64,000 nt of DNA from Auanema rhodensis (GCA_964057225.1 OZ059894.1:8318131-8382130), one strand, 5' to 3'. Positions 1-10,202 are shown, counted from the first letter of the stretch. Notes: generated by a model from the sequence alone, not told the origin. Numbers and translations are program-made.

Positions 1-29
1 GGTTGGTGGCTCGAGCCCACCCGGGAGCG
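1..29 (+). tRNA. tRNA-Asn(GTT), 3' part, cut by window start
   Basis: Only the variable loop end, T arm and acceptor 3' strand are present. T54 is changed to C (as in the copies at 1781, 8319 and 14319). Confidence 0.8.
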
Positions 30-214
30 AAATATTTTTGGTTTCCACAGTTCCAATAAGCGAATTTAAAATTTTAATTCATCTACTTACGATCTCATTC
101 ATAAATTTTCTAGAAGGATTGGATAAGATAGACCAGAACATCAGAAAATATAGATCATTGACTGATCCAAAACAGAAGTAGAAACTTCACAAGTCTAGAT
201 TGTTGAGTATATGT

Positions 215-234
215 GCTTCCGTGGCGCAATAGGC

Positions 235-270
<36 letters not shown>

Positions 271-287
271 GAGCCCACCCGGGAGCG
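215..287 (+). tRNA. tRNA-Asn(GTT)
   Basis: Consensus copy; 271-bp unit, 3' flank of the AACATTTTTGA type. Confidence 0.93.
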
Positions 288-485
288 AAACATTTTTGAT
301 TTCCACAGTTCAAATTAAGCTTCAAATTGAGCGAAATTAAAATTTTAATTCATCTACTTACGATCTCATTCATAAATTTTCTAGAAGGATTGGATAAGAT
401 AGACCAGAACATCAGAAAATATGGATCATTGACTGATCTAAAACAGAAGTAGAAACTTCACAAGTCTAGAATGTTGAGTATATGT

Positions 486-505
486 GCTTCCGTGGCGCAA
501 TAGGC

Positions 506-541
<36 letters not shown>

Positions 542-558
542 GAGCCCACCCGGGAGCG
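486..558 (+). tRNA. tRNA-Asn(GTT)
   Basis: Consensus copy; 259-bp unit. Confidence 0.93.
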
Positions 559-751
559 AAATATTTTTGGTTTCCACAGTTCCAATAAAGCAAAATTAAA
601 ATTTTAATTCATCTACTTACGATCTCATTCATAAATTTTCTAGAAGGATTGGATAAGATAGACCAGAACATCAGAAAATATAGATCATTGACTGATCCAA
701 AACAGAAGTAGAAACTTCACAAGTCTAGATTGTTGAGTATATGTGCTTCCG

Positions 752-763
752 TGGCGCAATAGG
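752..763 (+). promoter_or_regulatory. A box of the reference tRNA-Asn gene
   Basis: TGGCGCAATAGG fits the internal Pol III A-box consensus TRGYNNANNNGG. The same site recurs 7 nt into every full copy and is rarely altered. Confidence 0.9.
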
Positions 764-764
764 C

Positions 765-795
<31 letters not shown>

Positions 796-800
<5 letters not shown>

Positions 801-806
801 GAGCCC
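796..806 (+). promoter_or_regulatory. B box of the reference tRNA-Asn gene
   Basis: GGTTCGAGCCC fits the TFIIIC-binding B-box consensus GGTTCGANNCC. It is altered in several amplified subfamilies of the array (G53A, T54C, C56T, C61). Confidence 0.9.
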
Positions 807-822
807 ACCCGGGAGCGAAATA

Positions 823-827
823 TTTTT
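823..827 (+). terminator. Pol III T5 terminator of the reference copy
   Basis: A run of five T begins 6 nt past the gene. Across the array the run is T5 in most copies, T7 in a subfamily (for example after 7012, 20845, 23772) and T4 in the ACATTTTCG subfamily (after 4886, 6473 and relatives). Confidence 0.85.
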
Positions 828-1003
828 GGTTTCCACAGTTCCAATTAAGCAAAATTAAAATTTTAATTCATCTACTTACGATCTCATTCATAAATTTTCT
901 AGAAGGATTGGATAAGATAGACCAGAACATCAGAAAATATAGATCATTGACTGATCCAAAACAGAAGTAGAAACTTCACAAGTCTAGATTGTTGAGTATA
1001 TGT

Positions 1004-1023
1004 GCTTCCGTGGCGCAATAGGC

Positions 1024-1059
<36 letters not shown>

Positions 1060-1076
1060 GAGCCCACCCGGGAGCG
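1004..1076 (+). tRNA. tRNA-Asn(GTT)
   Basis: Consensus copy; 259-bp unit. Confidence 0.93.
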
Positions 1077-1262
1077 AAATATTTTTGGTTTCCACAGTTC
1101 CAATAAAGCAAAATTAAAATTTTAATTCATCTACTTACGATCTCATTCATAAATTTTCTAGAAGGATTGGATAAGATAGACCAGAACATCAGAAAATATA
1201 GATCATTGACTGATCCAAAACAGAAGTAGAAACTTCACAAGTCTAGATTGTTGAGTATATGT

Positions 1263-1282
1263 GCTTCCGTGGCGCAATAGGC

Positions 1283-1318
<36 letters not shown>

Positions 1319-1335
1319 GAGCCCACCCGGGAGCG
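1263..1335 (+). tRNA. tRNA-Asn(GTT)
   Basis: Consensus copy; 259-bp unit. Confidence 0.93.
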
Positions 1336-1521
1336 AAATATTTTTGGTTTCCACAGTTCCAATAAAGCAAAATTAAAATTTTAATTCATCTACTTACGAT
1401 CTCATTCATAAATTTTCTAGAAGGATTGGATAAGATAGACCAGAACATCAGAAAATATAGATCATTGACTGATCCAAAACAGAAGTAGAAACTTCACAAG
1501 TCTAGATTGTTGAGTATATGT

Positions 1522-1541
1522 GCTTCCGTGGCGCAATAGGC

Positions 1542-1577
<36 letters not shown>

Positions 1578-1594
1578 GAGCCCACCCGGGAGCG
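1522..1594 (+). tRNA. tRNA-Asn(GTT)
   Basis: Consensus copy; 259-bp unit. Confidence 0.93.
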
Positions 1595-1780
1595 AAATAT
1601 TTTTGGTTTCCACAGTTCCAATTAAGCAAAATTAAAATTTTAATTCATCTACTTACGATCTCATTCATAAATTTTCTAGAAGGATTGGATAAGATAGACC
1701 AGAACATCAGAAAATATGGATCATTGACTGATCTAAAACAGAAGTAGAAACTTCACAAGTCTAGATTGTTGAGTATATGT

Positions 1781-1800
1781 GCTTCCGTGGCGCAATAGGC

Positions 1801-1833
<33 letters not shown>

Positions 1834-1853
1834 CTCGAGCCCACCCGGGAGCG
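1781..1853 (+). tRNA. tRNA-Asn(GTT), T54C variant
   Basis: T54, the near-invariant first T-loop base and part of the B box, is C; the 3' flank is also changed (GCGGAAT). 258-bp unit. Same variant at 8319 and 14319. Confidence 0.85.
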
Positions 1854-2038
1854 GAATATTTTTGGTTTCCACAGTTCCAATAAGCGAATTTAAAATTTTA
1901 ATTCATCTACTTACGATCTCATTCATAAATTTTCTAGAAGGATTGGATAAGATAGACCAGAACATCAGAAAATATAGATCATTGACTGATCCAAAACAGA
2001 AGTAGAAACTTCACAAGTCTAGATTGTTGAGTATATGT

Positions 2039-2058
2039 GCTTCCGTGGCGCAATAGGC

Positions 2059-2094
<36 letters not shown>

Positions 2095-2111
2095 GAGCCC
2101 ACCCGGGAGCG
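2039..2111 (+). tRNA. tRNA-Asn(GTT)
   Basis: Consensus copy; 258-bp unit. Confidence 0.93.
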
Positions 2112-2296
2112 AAATATTTTTGGTTTCCACAGTTCCAATAAGCGAAATTAAAATTTTAATTCATCTACTTACGATCTCATTCATAAATTTTCTAGAAGGA
2201 TTGGATAAGATAGACCAGAACATCAGAAAATATAGATCATTGACTGATCCAAAACAGAAGTAGAAACTTCACAAGTCTAGATTGTTGAGTATATGT

Positions 2297-2316
2297 GCTT
2301 CCGTGGCGCAATAGGC

Positions 2317-2352
<36 letters not shown>

Positions 2353-2369
2353 GAGCAAACCCGGGAGCG
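2297..2369 (+). tRNA. tRNA-Asn(GTT), broken T stem, likely pseudogene
   Basis: C61 and C62 are both A, which removes two of five T-stem pairs and damages the B box. 259-bp unit. Same variant at 8835 and 14835. Confidence 0.75.
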
Positions 2370-2555
2370 AAATATTTTTGGTTTCCACAGTTCCAATTAA
2401 GCAAAATTAAAATTTTAATTCATCTACTTACGATCTCATTCATAAATTTTCTAGAAGGATTGGATAAGAAAGAGCAGAACTTGGGAAAATACGGATCATT
2501 GACTGATCTAAAACAGAAGTAGAAACTTCACAAGTTTAGATTGTTGAGTATATGT

Positions 2556-2628
2556 GCTTCCGTGGCGCAATAGGCAGCGCGTTCGGCTGTTAACCGAAAA
2601 TTTGGTGGTTCGAGCCCACCCGGGAGCG
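2556..2628 (+). tRNA. tRNA-Asn(GTT), variable-loop variant
   Basis: The variable loop AGGTT is AATTT, so bases 45-46 that normally make tertiary contacts are changed; all stems pair. 258-bp unit. Confidence 0.85.
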
Positions 2629-2813
2629 AAATATTTTTGGTTTCCACAGTTCCAATAAGCGAAATTAAAATTTTAATTCATCTACTTACGATCTCATTCA
2701 TAAATTTTCTAGAAGGATTGGATAAGATAGACCAGAACATCAGAAAATATAGATCATTGACTGATCCAAAACAGAAGTAGAAACTTCACAAGTCTAGATT
2801 GTTGAGTATATGT

Positions 2814-2833
2814 GCTTCCGTGGCGCAATAGGC

Positions 2834-2869
<36 letters not shown>

Positions 2870-2886
2870 GAGCCCACCCGGGAGCG
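2814..2886 (+). tRNA. tRNA-Asn(GTT)
   Basis: Consensus copy; 258-bp unit. Confidence 0.93.
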
Positions 2887-3071
2887 AAATATTTTTGGTT
2901 TCCACAGTTCCAATAAGCGAAATTAAAATTTTAATTCATCTACTTACGATCTCATTCATAAATTTTCTAGAAGGATTGGATAAGATAGACCAGAACATCA
3001 GAAAATATAGATCATTGACTGATCCAAAACAGAAGTAGAAACTTCACAAGTCTAGATTGTTGAGTATATGT

Positions 3072-3144
3072 GCTTCCGTGGCGCAATAGCCAGTGCGTTC
3101 GGCTGTTAACCGAAAGGTTGGTGATTCGAGCCCACCCGGGAGCG
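3072..3144 (+). tRNA. tRNA-Asn(GTT), D-arm and T-arm variant
   Basis: Three changes: G19C (loses a conserved D-loop/T-loop contact), C23T (G-T wobble) and G53A (breaks the 53-61 pair and the B box). 260-bp unit. Same set at 9611, 15610 and 16905. Confidence 0.75.
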
Positions 3145-3331
3145 AAATATTTTTGGTTTCCACAGTTCCAATTAAGCAAAATTAAAATTTTTAATTCATC
3201 TACTTACGATCTCATTCATAAATTTTCTAGAAGGATTGGATAAGATAGACCAGAACATCAGAAAATATAGATCATTGACTGATCCAAAACAGAAGTAGAA
3301 ACTTCACAAGTCTAGATTGTTGAGTATATGT

Positions 3332-3351
3332 GCTTCCGTGGCGCAATAGGC

Positions 3352-3387
<36 letters not shown>

Positions 3388-3404
3388 GAGCCCACCCGGG
3401 AGCG
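3332..3404 (+). tRNA. tRNA-Asn(GTT)
   Basis: Consensus copy; 259-bp unit whose spacer carries the GAAAGAGCAGAACTTGGG variant. Confidence 0.93.
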
Positions 3405-3590
3405 AAATATTTTTGGTTTCCACAGTTCCAATTAAGCAAAATTAAAATTTTAATTCATCTACTTACGATCTCATTCATAAATTTTCTAGAAGGATTGGAT
3501 AAGAAAGAGCAGAACTTGGGAAAATACGGATCATTGACTGATCTAAAACAGAAGTAGAAACTTCACAAGTTTAGATTGTTGAGTATATGT

Positions 3591-3610
3591 GCTTCCGTGG
3601 CGCAATAGGC

Positions 3611-3646
<36 letters not shown>

Positions 3647-3663
3647 GAGCCCACCCGGGAGCG
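3591..3663 (+). tRNA. tRNA-Asn(GTT)
   Basis: Consensus copy; 259-bp unit. Confidence 0.93.
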
Positions 3664-3849
3664 AAATATTTTTGGTTTCCACAGTTCCAATTAAGCAAAA
3701 TTAAAATTTTAATTCATCTACTTACGATCTCATTCATAAATTTTCTAGAAGGATTGGATAAGATAGACCAGAACATCAGAAAATATGGATCATTGACTGG
3801 TCTAAAACAGAAGTAGAAACTTCACAAGTCTAGATTGTTGAGTATATGT

Positions 3850-3869
3850 GCTTCCGTGGCGCAATAGGC

Positions 3870-3905
<36 letters not shown>

Positions 3906-3922
3906 GAGCCCACCCGGGAGCG
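3850..3922 (+). tRNA. tRNA-Asn(GTT)
   Basis: Consensus copy; 259-bp unit. Confidence 0.93.
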
Positions 3923-4108
3923 AAATATTTTTGGTTTCCACAGTTCCAATTAAGCGAAATTAAAATTTTAATTCATCTACTTACGATCTCATTCATAAAT
4001 TTTCTAGAAGGATTGGATAAGATAGACCAGAACATCAGAAAATATGGATCATTGACTGCTCTAAAACAGAAGTAGAAACTTCACAAGTCTAGATTGTTGA
4101 GTATATGT

Positions 4109-4128
4109 GCTTCCGTGGCGCAATAGGC

Positions 4129-4164
<36 letters not shown>

Positions 4165-4181
4165 GAGCCCACCCGGGAGCG
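4109..4181 (+). tRNA. tRNA-Asn(GTT)
   Basis: Consensus copy; 259-bp unit. Confidence 0.93.
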
Positions 4182-4367
4182 AAATATTTTTGGTTTCCAC
4201 AGTTCCAATTAAGCGAAATTAAAATTTTAATTCATCTACTTACGATCTCATTCATAAATTTTCTAGAAGGATTGGATAAGATAGACCAGAACATCAGAAA
4301 ATATGGATCATTGACTGATCTAAAACAGAAGTAGAAACTTCACAAGTCTAGATTGTTGAGTATATGT

Positions 4368-4387
4368 GCTTCCGTGGCGCAATAGGC

Positions 4388-4423
<36 letters not shown>

Positions 4424-4440
4424 GAGCCCACCCGGGAGCG
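4368..4440 (+). tRNA. tRNA-Asn(GTT)
   Basis: Consensus copy; 259-bp unit. Confidence 0.93.
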
Positions 4441-4626
4441 AAATATTTTTGGTTTCCACAGTTCCAATTAAGCAAAATTAAAATTTTAATTCATCTACTT
4501 ACGATCTCATTCATAAATTTTCTAGAAGGATTGGATAAGATAGACCAGAACATCAGAAAATATGGATCATTGACTGATCTAAAACAGAAGTAGAAACTTC
4601 ACAAGTCTAGATTGTTGAGTATATGT

Positions 4627-4646
4627 GCTTCCGTGGCGCAATAGGC

Positions 4647-4682
<36 letters not shown>

Positions 4683-4699
4683 GAGCCCACCCGGGAGCG
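4627..4699 (+). tRNA. tRNA-Asn(GTT)
   Basis: Consensus copy; 259-bp unit. Confidence 0.93.
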
Positions 4700-4885
4700 A
4701 AATATTTTTGGTTTCCACAGTTCCAATTAAGCAAAATTAAAATTTTAATTCATCTACTCACGATCTCATTCATAAATTTTCTAGAAGGATTGGATAAGAT
4801 AGACCAGAACATCAGAAAATATGGATCATTGACTGATCTAAAACAGAAGTAGAAACTTCACAAGTCTAGATTTTTGAGAGTATGT

Positions 4886-4905
4886 GCTTCCGTGGCGCAA
4901 AAGGC

Positions 4906-4941
<36 letters not shown>

Positions 4942-4958
4942 GAGCCCACCCGGGAGCG
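4886..4958 (+). tRNA. tRNA-Asn(GTT), T16A variant
   Basis: D loop is AAAAGGCA; stems and both boxes remain intact. T4 terminator (ACATTTTCG). 271-bp unit. Confidence 0.9.
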
Positions 4959-5156
4959 AAACATTTTCGATTTCCACAGTTCAAATTAAGCTTCAAATTG
5001 AGCAAAATTAAAATTTTAATTCCTCTACTTACGATCTCATTCATAAATTTTCTAGAAGGATTGGATAAAATAGACCAGAACATCAGAAAATATGGATCAT
5101 CGACTGATCTAAAACAGAAGTAGAACCTTCACAAGTCTAGATTGTTGAGTATATGT

Positions 5157-5176
5157 GCTTCCGTGGCGCAATAGGC

Positions 5177-5208
<32 letters not shown>

Positions 5209-5229
5209 ATTCGAGCCCACCCGGGAGCG
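5157..5229 (+). tRNA. tRNA-Asn(GTT), G53A variant
   Basis: G53A breaks the 53-61 pair and the B box (GATTCGA). 268-bp unit with the 9-bp spacer insert. Confidence 0.82.
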
Positions 5230-5424
5230 AAATATTTTTGGTTTCCACAGTTCCAATTAAGCAAAATTAAAATTTTAATTCATCTACTTACAATCTCATT
5301 CATAAATTTTCTAGAAGGATTGGATAAGATAGACCAGAACATCAGAAAATATGGATCATTGACTGATGTAAAACAGAAGTAGAATTTCTTGAACCTTCAC
5401 AAGTCTAGATTGTTAAGTATATGT

Positions 5425-5444
5425 GCTTCCGTGGCGCAATAGGC

Positions 5445-5476
<32 letters not shown>

Positions 5477-5497
5477 ATTCGAGCCCACCCGGGAGCG
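5425..5497 (+). tRNA. tRNA-Asn(GTT), G53A variant
   Basis: G53A; 271-bp unit. Confidence 0.82.
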
Positions 5498-5695
5498 AAA
5501 TATTTTTGGTTTCCACAGTTCCAATTAAGCTTCAAATTGAGCAAAATTAAAATTTTAATTCCTCTACTTACGATCTCATTCATAAATTTTCTAGAAGGAT
5601 TGGATAAAATAGACCAGAACATCAGAAAATATGGATCATCGACTGATCTAAAACAGAAGTAGAACCTTCACAAGTCTAGATTGTTGAGTATATGT

Positions 5696-5715
5696 GCTTC
5701 CGTGGCGCAATAGGC

Positions 5716-5747
<32 letters not shown>

Positions 5748-5768
5748 ATTCGAGCCCACCCGGGAGCG
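5696..5768 (+). tRNA. tRNA-Asn(GTT), G53A variant
   Basis: G53A; 259-bp unit. Confidence 0.82.
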
Positions 5769-5954
5769 AAATATTTTTGGTTTCCACAGTTCCAATTAAG
5801 CAAAATTAAAATTTTAATTCATCTACTTACAATCTCATTCATAAATTTTCTAGAAGGATTGGATAAGATAGACCAGAACATCAGAAAATATGGATCATCG
5901 ACTGATCTAAAACAGAAGTAGAACCTTCACAAGTCTAGATTGTTGAGTATATGT

Positions 5955-5974
5955 GCTTCCGTGGCGCAATAGGC

Positions 5975-6006
<32 letters not shown>

Positions 6007-6027
6007 ATTCGAGCCCACCCGGGAGCG
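5955..6027 (+). tRNA. tRNA-Asn(GTT), G53A variant
   Basis: G53A; 259-bp unit. Confidence 0.82.
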
Positions 6028-6213
6028 AAATATTTTTGGTTTCCACAGTTCCAATTAAGCAAAATTAAAATTTTAATTCCTCTACTTACGATCTCATTCA
6101 TAAATTTTCTAGAAGGATTGGATAAGATAGACCAGAACATCAGAAAATATGGATCATCGACTGATCTAAAACAGAAGTAGAACCTTCACAAGTCTAGATT
6201 GTTGAGTATATGT

Positions 6214-6233
6214 GCTTCCGTGGCGCAATAGGC

Positions 6234-6265
<32 letters not shown>

Positions 6266-6286
6266 ATTCGAGCCCACCCGGGAGCG
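6214..6286 (+). tRNA. tRNA-Asn(GTT), G53A variant
   Basis: G53A; 259-bp unit. Confidence 0.82.
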
Positions 6287-6472
6287 AAATATTTTTGGTT
6301 TCCACAGTTCCAATTAAGCAAAATTAAAATTTTAATTCCTCTACTTACGATCTCATTCATAAATTTTCTAGAAGGATTGGATAAGATAGACCAGAACATC
6401 AGAAAATATGGATCATTGACTGATCTAAAACAGAAGTAGAAACTTCACAAGTCTAGATTTTTGAGAGTATGT

Positions 6473-6492
6473 GCTTCCGTGGCGCAAAAGGC

Positions 6493-6528
<36 letters not shown>

Positions 6529-6545
6529 GAGCCCACCCGGGAGCG
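6473..6545 (+). tRNA. tRNA-Asn(GTT), T16A variant
   Basis: T16A with T4 terminator; 271-bp unit. Confidence 0.9.
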
Positions 6546-6743
6546 AAACATTTTCGATTTCCACAGTTCAAATTAAGCTTCAAATTGAGCAAAATTAAAA
6601 TTTTAATTCCTCTACTCACGATCTCATTCATAAATTTTCTAGAAGGATTGGATAAGATAGACCAGAACATCAGAAAATATGGATCATTGACTGATCTAAA
6701 ACAGAAGTAGAACCTTCACAAGTCTAGATTGTTGAGTATATGT

Positions 6744-6763
6744 GCTTCCGTGGCGCAATAGGC

Positions 6764-6799
<36 letters not shown>

Positions 6800-6816
6800 G
6801 AGCCCACCCGGGAGCG
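6744..6816 (+). tRNA. tRNA-Asn(GTT)
   Basis: Consensus copy; 268-bp unit. Confidence 0.93.
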
Positions 6817-7011
6817 AAATATTTTTGGTTTCCACAGTTCCAATTAAGCAAAATTAAAATTTTAATTCATCTACTTACAATCTCATTCATAAATTTTCTA
6901 GAAGGATTGGATAAGATAGACCAGAACATGAGAAAATATGGATCATTGACTGATGTAAAACAGAAGTAGAATTTCTTGAACCTTCACAAGTCTAGATTGT
7001 TAAGTATATGT

Positions 7012-7031
7012 GCTTCCGTGGCGCAATAGGC

Positions 7032-7067
<36 letters not shown>

Positions 7068-7084
7068 GAGCCCACCCGGGAGCG
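7012..7084 (+). tRNA. tRNA-Asn(GTT)
   Basis: Consensus copy; T7 terminator; 271-bp unit. Confidence 0.93.
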
Positions 7085-7282
7085 AAATTTTTTTGGTTTC
7101 CACAGTTCCAATTAAGCTTCAAATTAAGCAAAATTAAAATTTTGATTCATCTACTTACGATCTCATTCATAAATTTTCTAGAAGGATTGGATAAGATAGA
7201 CCAGAACATCAGAAAATATAGATCATTGACTGATCCAAAACAGAAGTAGAAACTTCACAAGTCTAGATTGTTAAGTATATGT

Positions 7283-7302
7283 GCTTCCGTGGCGCAATAG
7301 GC

Positions 7303-7338
<36 letters not shown>

Positions 7339-7355
7339 GAGCCCACCCGGGAGCG
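7283..7355 (+). tRNA. tRNA-Asn(GTT)
   Basis: Consensus copy; first gene of the second higher-order repeat; 259-bp unit. Confidence 0.93.
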
Positions 7356-7541
7356 AAATATTTTTGGTTTCCACAGTTCCAATTAAGCAAAATTAAAATT
7401 TTAATTCATCTACTTACGATCTCATTCATAAATTTTCTAGAAGGATTGGATAAGATAGACCAGAACATCAGAAAATATAGATCATTGACTGATCCAAAAC
7501 AGAAGTAGAAACTTCACAAGTCTAGATTGTTGAGTATATGT

Positions 7542-7561
7542 GCTTCCGTGGCGCAATAGGC

Positions 7562-7597
<36 letters not shown>

Positions 7598-7614
7598 GAG
7601 CCCACCCGGGAGCG
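7542..7614 (+). tRNA. tRNA-Asn(GTT)
   Basis: Consensus copy; 259-bp unit. Confidence 0.93.
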
Positions 7615-7800
7615 AAATATTTTTGGTTTCCACAGTTCCAATAAAGCAAAATTAAAATTTTAATTCATCTACTTACGATCTCATTCATAAATTTTCTAGA
7701 AGGATTGGATAAGATAGACCAGAACATCAGAAAATATAGATCATTGACTGATCCAAAACAGAAGTAGAAACTTCACAAGTCTAGATTGTTGAGTATATGT

Positions 7801-7820
7801 GCTTCCGTGGCGCAATAGGC

Positions 7821-7856
<36 letters not shown>

Positions 7857-7873
7857 GAGCCCACCCGGGAGCG
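7801..7873 (+). tRNA. tRNA-Asn(GTT)
   Basis: Consensus copy; 259-bp unit. Confidence 0.93.
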
Positions 7874-8059
7874 AAATATTTTTGGTTTCCACAGTTCCAA
7901 TAAAGCAAAATTAAAATTTTAATTCATCTACTTACGATCTCATTCATAAATTTTCTAGAAGGATTGGATAAGATAGACCAGAACATCAGAAAATATAGAT
8001 CATTGACTGATCCAAAACAGAAGTAGAAACTTCACAAGTCTAGATTGTTGAGTATATGT

Positions 8060-8079
8060 GCTTCCGTGGCGCAATAGGC

Positions 8080-8115
<36 letters not shown>

Positions 8116-8132
8116 GAGCCCACCCGGGAGCG
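8060..8132 (+). tRNA. tRNA-Asn(GTT)
   Basis: Consensus copy; 259-bp unit. Confidence 0.93.
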
Positions 8133-8318
8133 AAATATTTTTGGTTTCCACAGTTCCAATTAAGCAAAATTAAAATTTTAATTCATCTACTTACGATCTC
8201 ATTCATAAATTTTCTAGAAGGATTGGATAAGATAGACCAGAACATCAGAAAATATGGATCATTGACTGATCTAAAACAGAAGTAGAAACTTCACAAGTCT
8301 AGATTGTTGAGTATATGT

Positions 8319-8338
8319 GCTTCCGTGGCGCAATAGGC

Positions 8339-8371
<33 letters not shown>

Positions 8372-8391
8372 CTCGAGCCCACCCGGGAGCG
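8319..8391 (+). tRNA. tRNA-Asn(GTT), T54C variant
   Basis: T54C, counterpart of 1781; 258-bp unit. Confidence 0.85.
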
Positions 8392-8576
8392 GAATATTTT
8401 TGGTTTCCACAGTTCCAATAAGCGAATTTAAAATTTTAATTCATCTACTTACGATCTCATTCATAAATTTTCTAGAAGGATTGGATAAGATAGACCAGAA
8501 CATCAGAAAATATAGATCATTGACTGATCCAAAACAGAAGTAGAAACTTCACAAGTCTAGATTGTTGAGTATATGT

Positions 8577-8596
8577 GCTTCCGTGGCGCAATAGGC

Positions 8597-8632
<36 letters not shown>

Positions 8633-8649
8633 GAGCCCACCCGGGAGCG
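8577..8649 (+). tRNA. tRNA-Asn(GTT)
   Basis: Consensus copy; 258-bp unit. Confidence 0.93.
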
Positions 8650-8834
8650 AAATATTTTTGGTTTCCACAGTTCCAATAAGCGAAATTAAAATTTTAATTC
8701 ATCTACTTACGATCTCATTCATAAATTTTCTAGAAGGATTGGATAAGATAGACCAGAACATCAGAAAATATAGATCATTGACTGATCCAAAACAGAAGTA
8801 GAAACTTCACAAGTCTAGATTGTTGAGTATATGT

Positions 8835-8854
8835 GCTTCCGTGGCGCAATAGGC

Positions 8855-8890
<36 letters not shown>

Positions 8891-8907
8891 GAGCAAACCC
8901 GGGAGCG
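8835..8907 (+). tRNA. tRNA-Asn(GTT), broken T stem, likely pseudogene
   Basis: C61A and C62A, counterpart of 2297; 259-bp unit. Confidence 0.75.
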
Positions 8908-9093
8908 AAATATTTTTGGTTTCCACAGTTCCAATTAAGCAAAATTAAAATTTTAATTCATCTACTTACGATCTCATTCATAAATTTTCTAGAAGGATTG
9001 GATAAGAAAGAGCAGAACTTGGGAAAATACGGATCATTGACTGATCTAAAACAGAAGTAGAAACTTCACAAGTTTAGATTGTTGAGTATATGT

Positions 9094-9166
9094 GCTTCCG
9101 TGGCGCAATAGGCAGCGCGTTCGGCTGTTAACCGAAAATTTGGTGGTTCGAGCCCACCCGGGAGCG
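9094..9166 (+). tRNA. tRNA-Asn(GTT), variable-loop variant
   Basis: Variable loop AATTT as at 2556, but its downstream spacer differs from 2556 and 15094 and looks like a hybrid of two spacer types; 259-bp unit. Confidence 0.85.
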
Positions 9167-9352
9167 AAATATTTTTGGTTTCCACAGTTCCAATTAAGCA
9201 AAATTAAAATTTTAATTCATCTACTTACGATCTCATTCATAAATTTTCTAGAAGGATTGGATAAGAAAGAGCAGAACATCAGAAAATATAGATCATTGAC
9301 TGATCCAAAACAGAAGTAGAAACTTCACAAGTCTAGATTGTTGAGTATATGT

Positions 9353-9372
9353 GCTTCCGTGGCGCAATAGGC

Positions 9373-9408
<36 letters not shown>

Positions 9409-9425
9409 GAGCCCACCCGGGAGCG
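9353..9425 (+). tRNA. tRNA-Asn(GTT)
   Basis: Consensus copy; 258-bp unit. Confidence 0.93.
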
Positions 9426-9610
9426 AAATATTTTTGGTTTCCACAGTTCCAATAAGCGAAATTAAAATTTTAATTCATCTACTTACGATCTCATTCATAA
9501 ATTTTCTAGAAGGATTGGATAAGATAGACCAGAACATCAGAAAATATAGATCATTGACTGATCCAAAACAGAAGTAGAAACTTCACAAGTCTAGATTGTT
9601 GAGTATATGT

Positions 9611-9683
9611 GCTTCCGTGGCGCAATAGCCAGTGCGTTCGGCTGTTAACCGAAAGGTTGGTGATTCGAGCCCACCCGGGAGCG
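9611..9683 (+). tRNA. tRNA-Asn(GTT), D-arm and T-arm variant
   Basis: G19C, C23T and G53A, counterpart of 3072; 260-bp unit. Confidence 0.75.
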
Positions 9684-9870
9684 AAATATTTTTGGTTTCC
9701 ACAGTTCCAATTAAGCAAAATTAAAATTTTTAATTCATCTACTTACGATCTCATTCATAAATTTTCTAGAAGGATTGGATAAGATAGACCAGAACATCAG
9801 AAAATATAGATCATTGACTGATCCAAAACAGAAGTAGAAACTTCACAAGTCTAGATTGTTGAGTATATGT

Positions 9871-9890
9871 GCTTCCGTGGCGCAATAGGC

Positions 9891-9926
<36 letters not shown>

Positions 9927-9943
9927 GAGCCCACCCGGGAGCG
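9871..9943 (+). tRNA. tRNA-Asn(GTT)
   Basis: Consensus copy; 259-bp unit. Confidence 0.93.
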
Positions 9944-10129
9944 AAATATTTTTGGTTTCCACAGTTCCAATTAAGCAAAATTAAAATTTTAATTCATCTA
10001 CTTACGATCTCATTCATAAATTTTCTAGAAGGATTGGATAAGAAAGAGCAGAACTTGGGAAAATACGGATCATTGACTGATCTAAAACAGAAGTAGAAAC
10101 TTCACAAGTTTAGATTGTTGAGTATATGT

Positions 10130-10149
10130 GCTTCCGTGGCGCAATAGGC

Positions 10150-10185
<36 letters not shown>

Positions 10186-10202
10186 GAGCCCACCCGGGAG
10201 CG
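10130..10202 (+). tRNA. tRNA-Asn(GTT)
   Basis: Consensus copy; 259-bp unit. Confidence 0.93.

Larger units (their letters stand above)
745..817 (+). tRNA. tRNA-Asn(GTT), reference copy for the array
   Basis: Decodes AAC directly and AAU by wobble. The cloverleaf is complete. The acceptor stem GCTTCCG/CGGGAGC has one T4-G69 wobble. The D stem is GCGC/GCGC with the 8-nt loop AATAGGCA holding G18-G19. The anticodon stem is TTCGG/CCGAA with loop CTGTTAA, anticodon GTT at 778-780. The variable loop is AGGTT, the T stem GGTGG/CCACC with loop TTCGAGC, and G73 is the discriminator. There is no intron and no encoded CCA, as expected for a eukaryotic nuclear gene. The A box TGGCGCAATAGG lies at 752-763, the B box GGTTCGAGCCC at 796-806, and the Pol III terminator T5 at 823-827. 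The arm sequences from the anticodon stem through the T loop are of the animal tRNA-Asn type. Confidence 0.97.
745..7282 (+). repeat. Higher-order repeat 1 (6538 bp, 25 genes)
   Basis: An ordered series of gene variants (T54C at 1781, T-stem pair at 2297, AATTT at 2556, D-arm set at 3072, T16A at 4886, five G53A, T16A at 6473) that recurs in the same order at 7283 and 13283. Confidence 0.9.
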
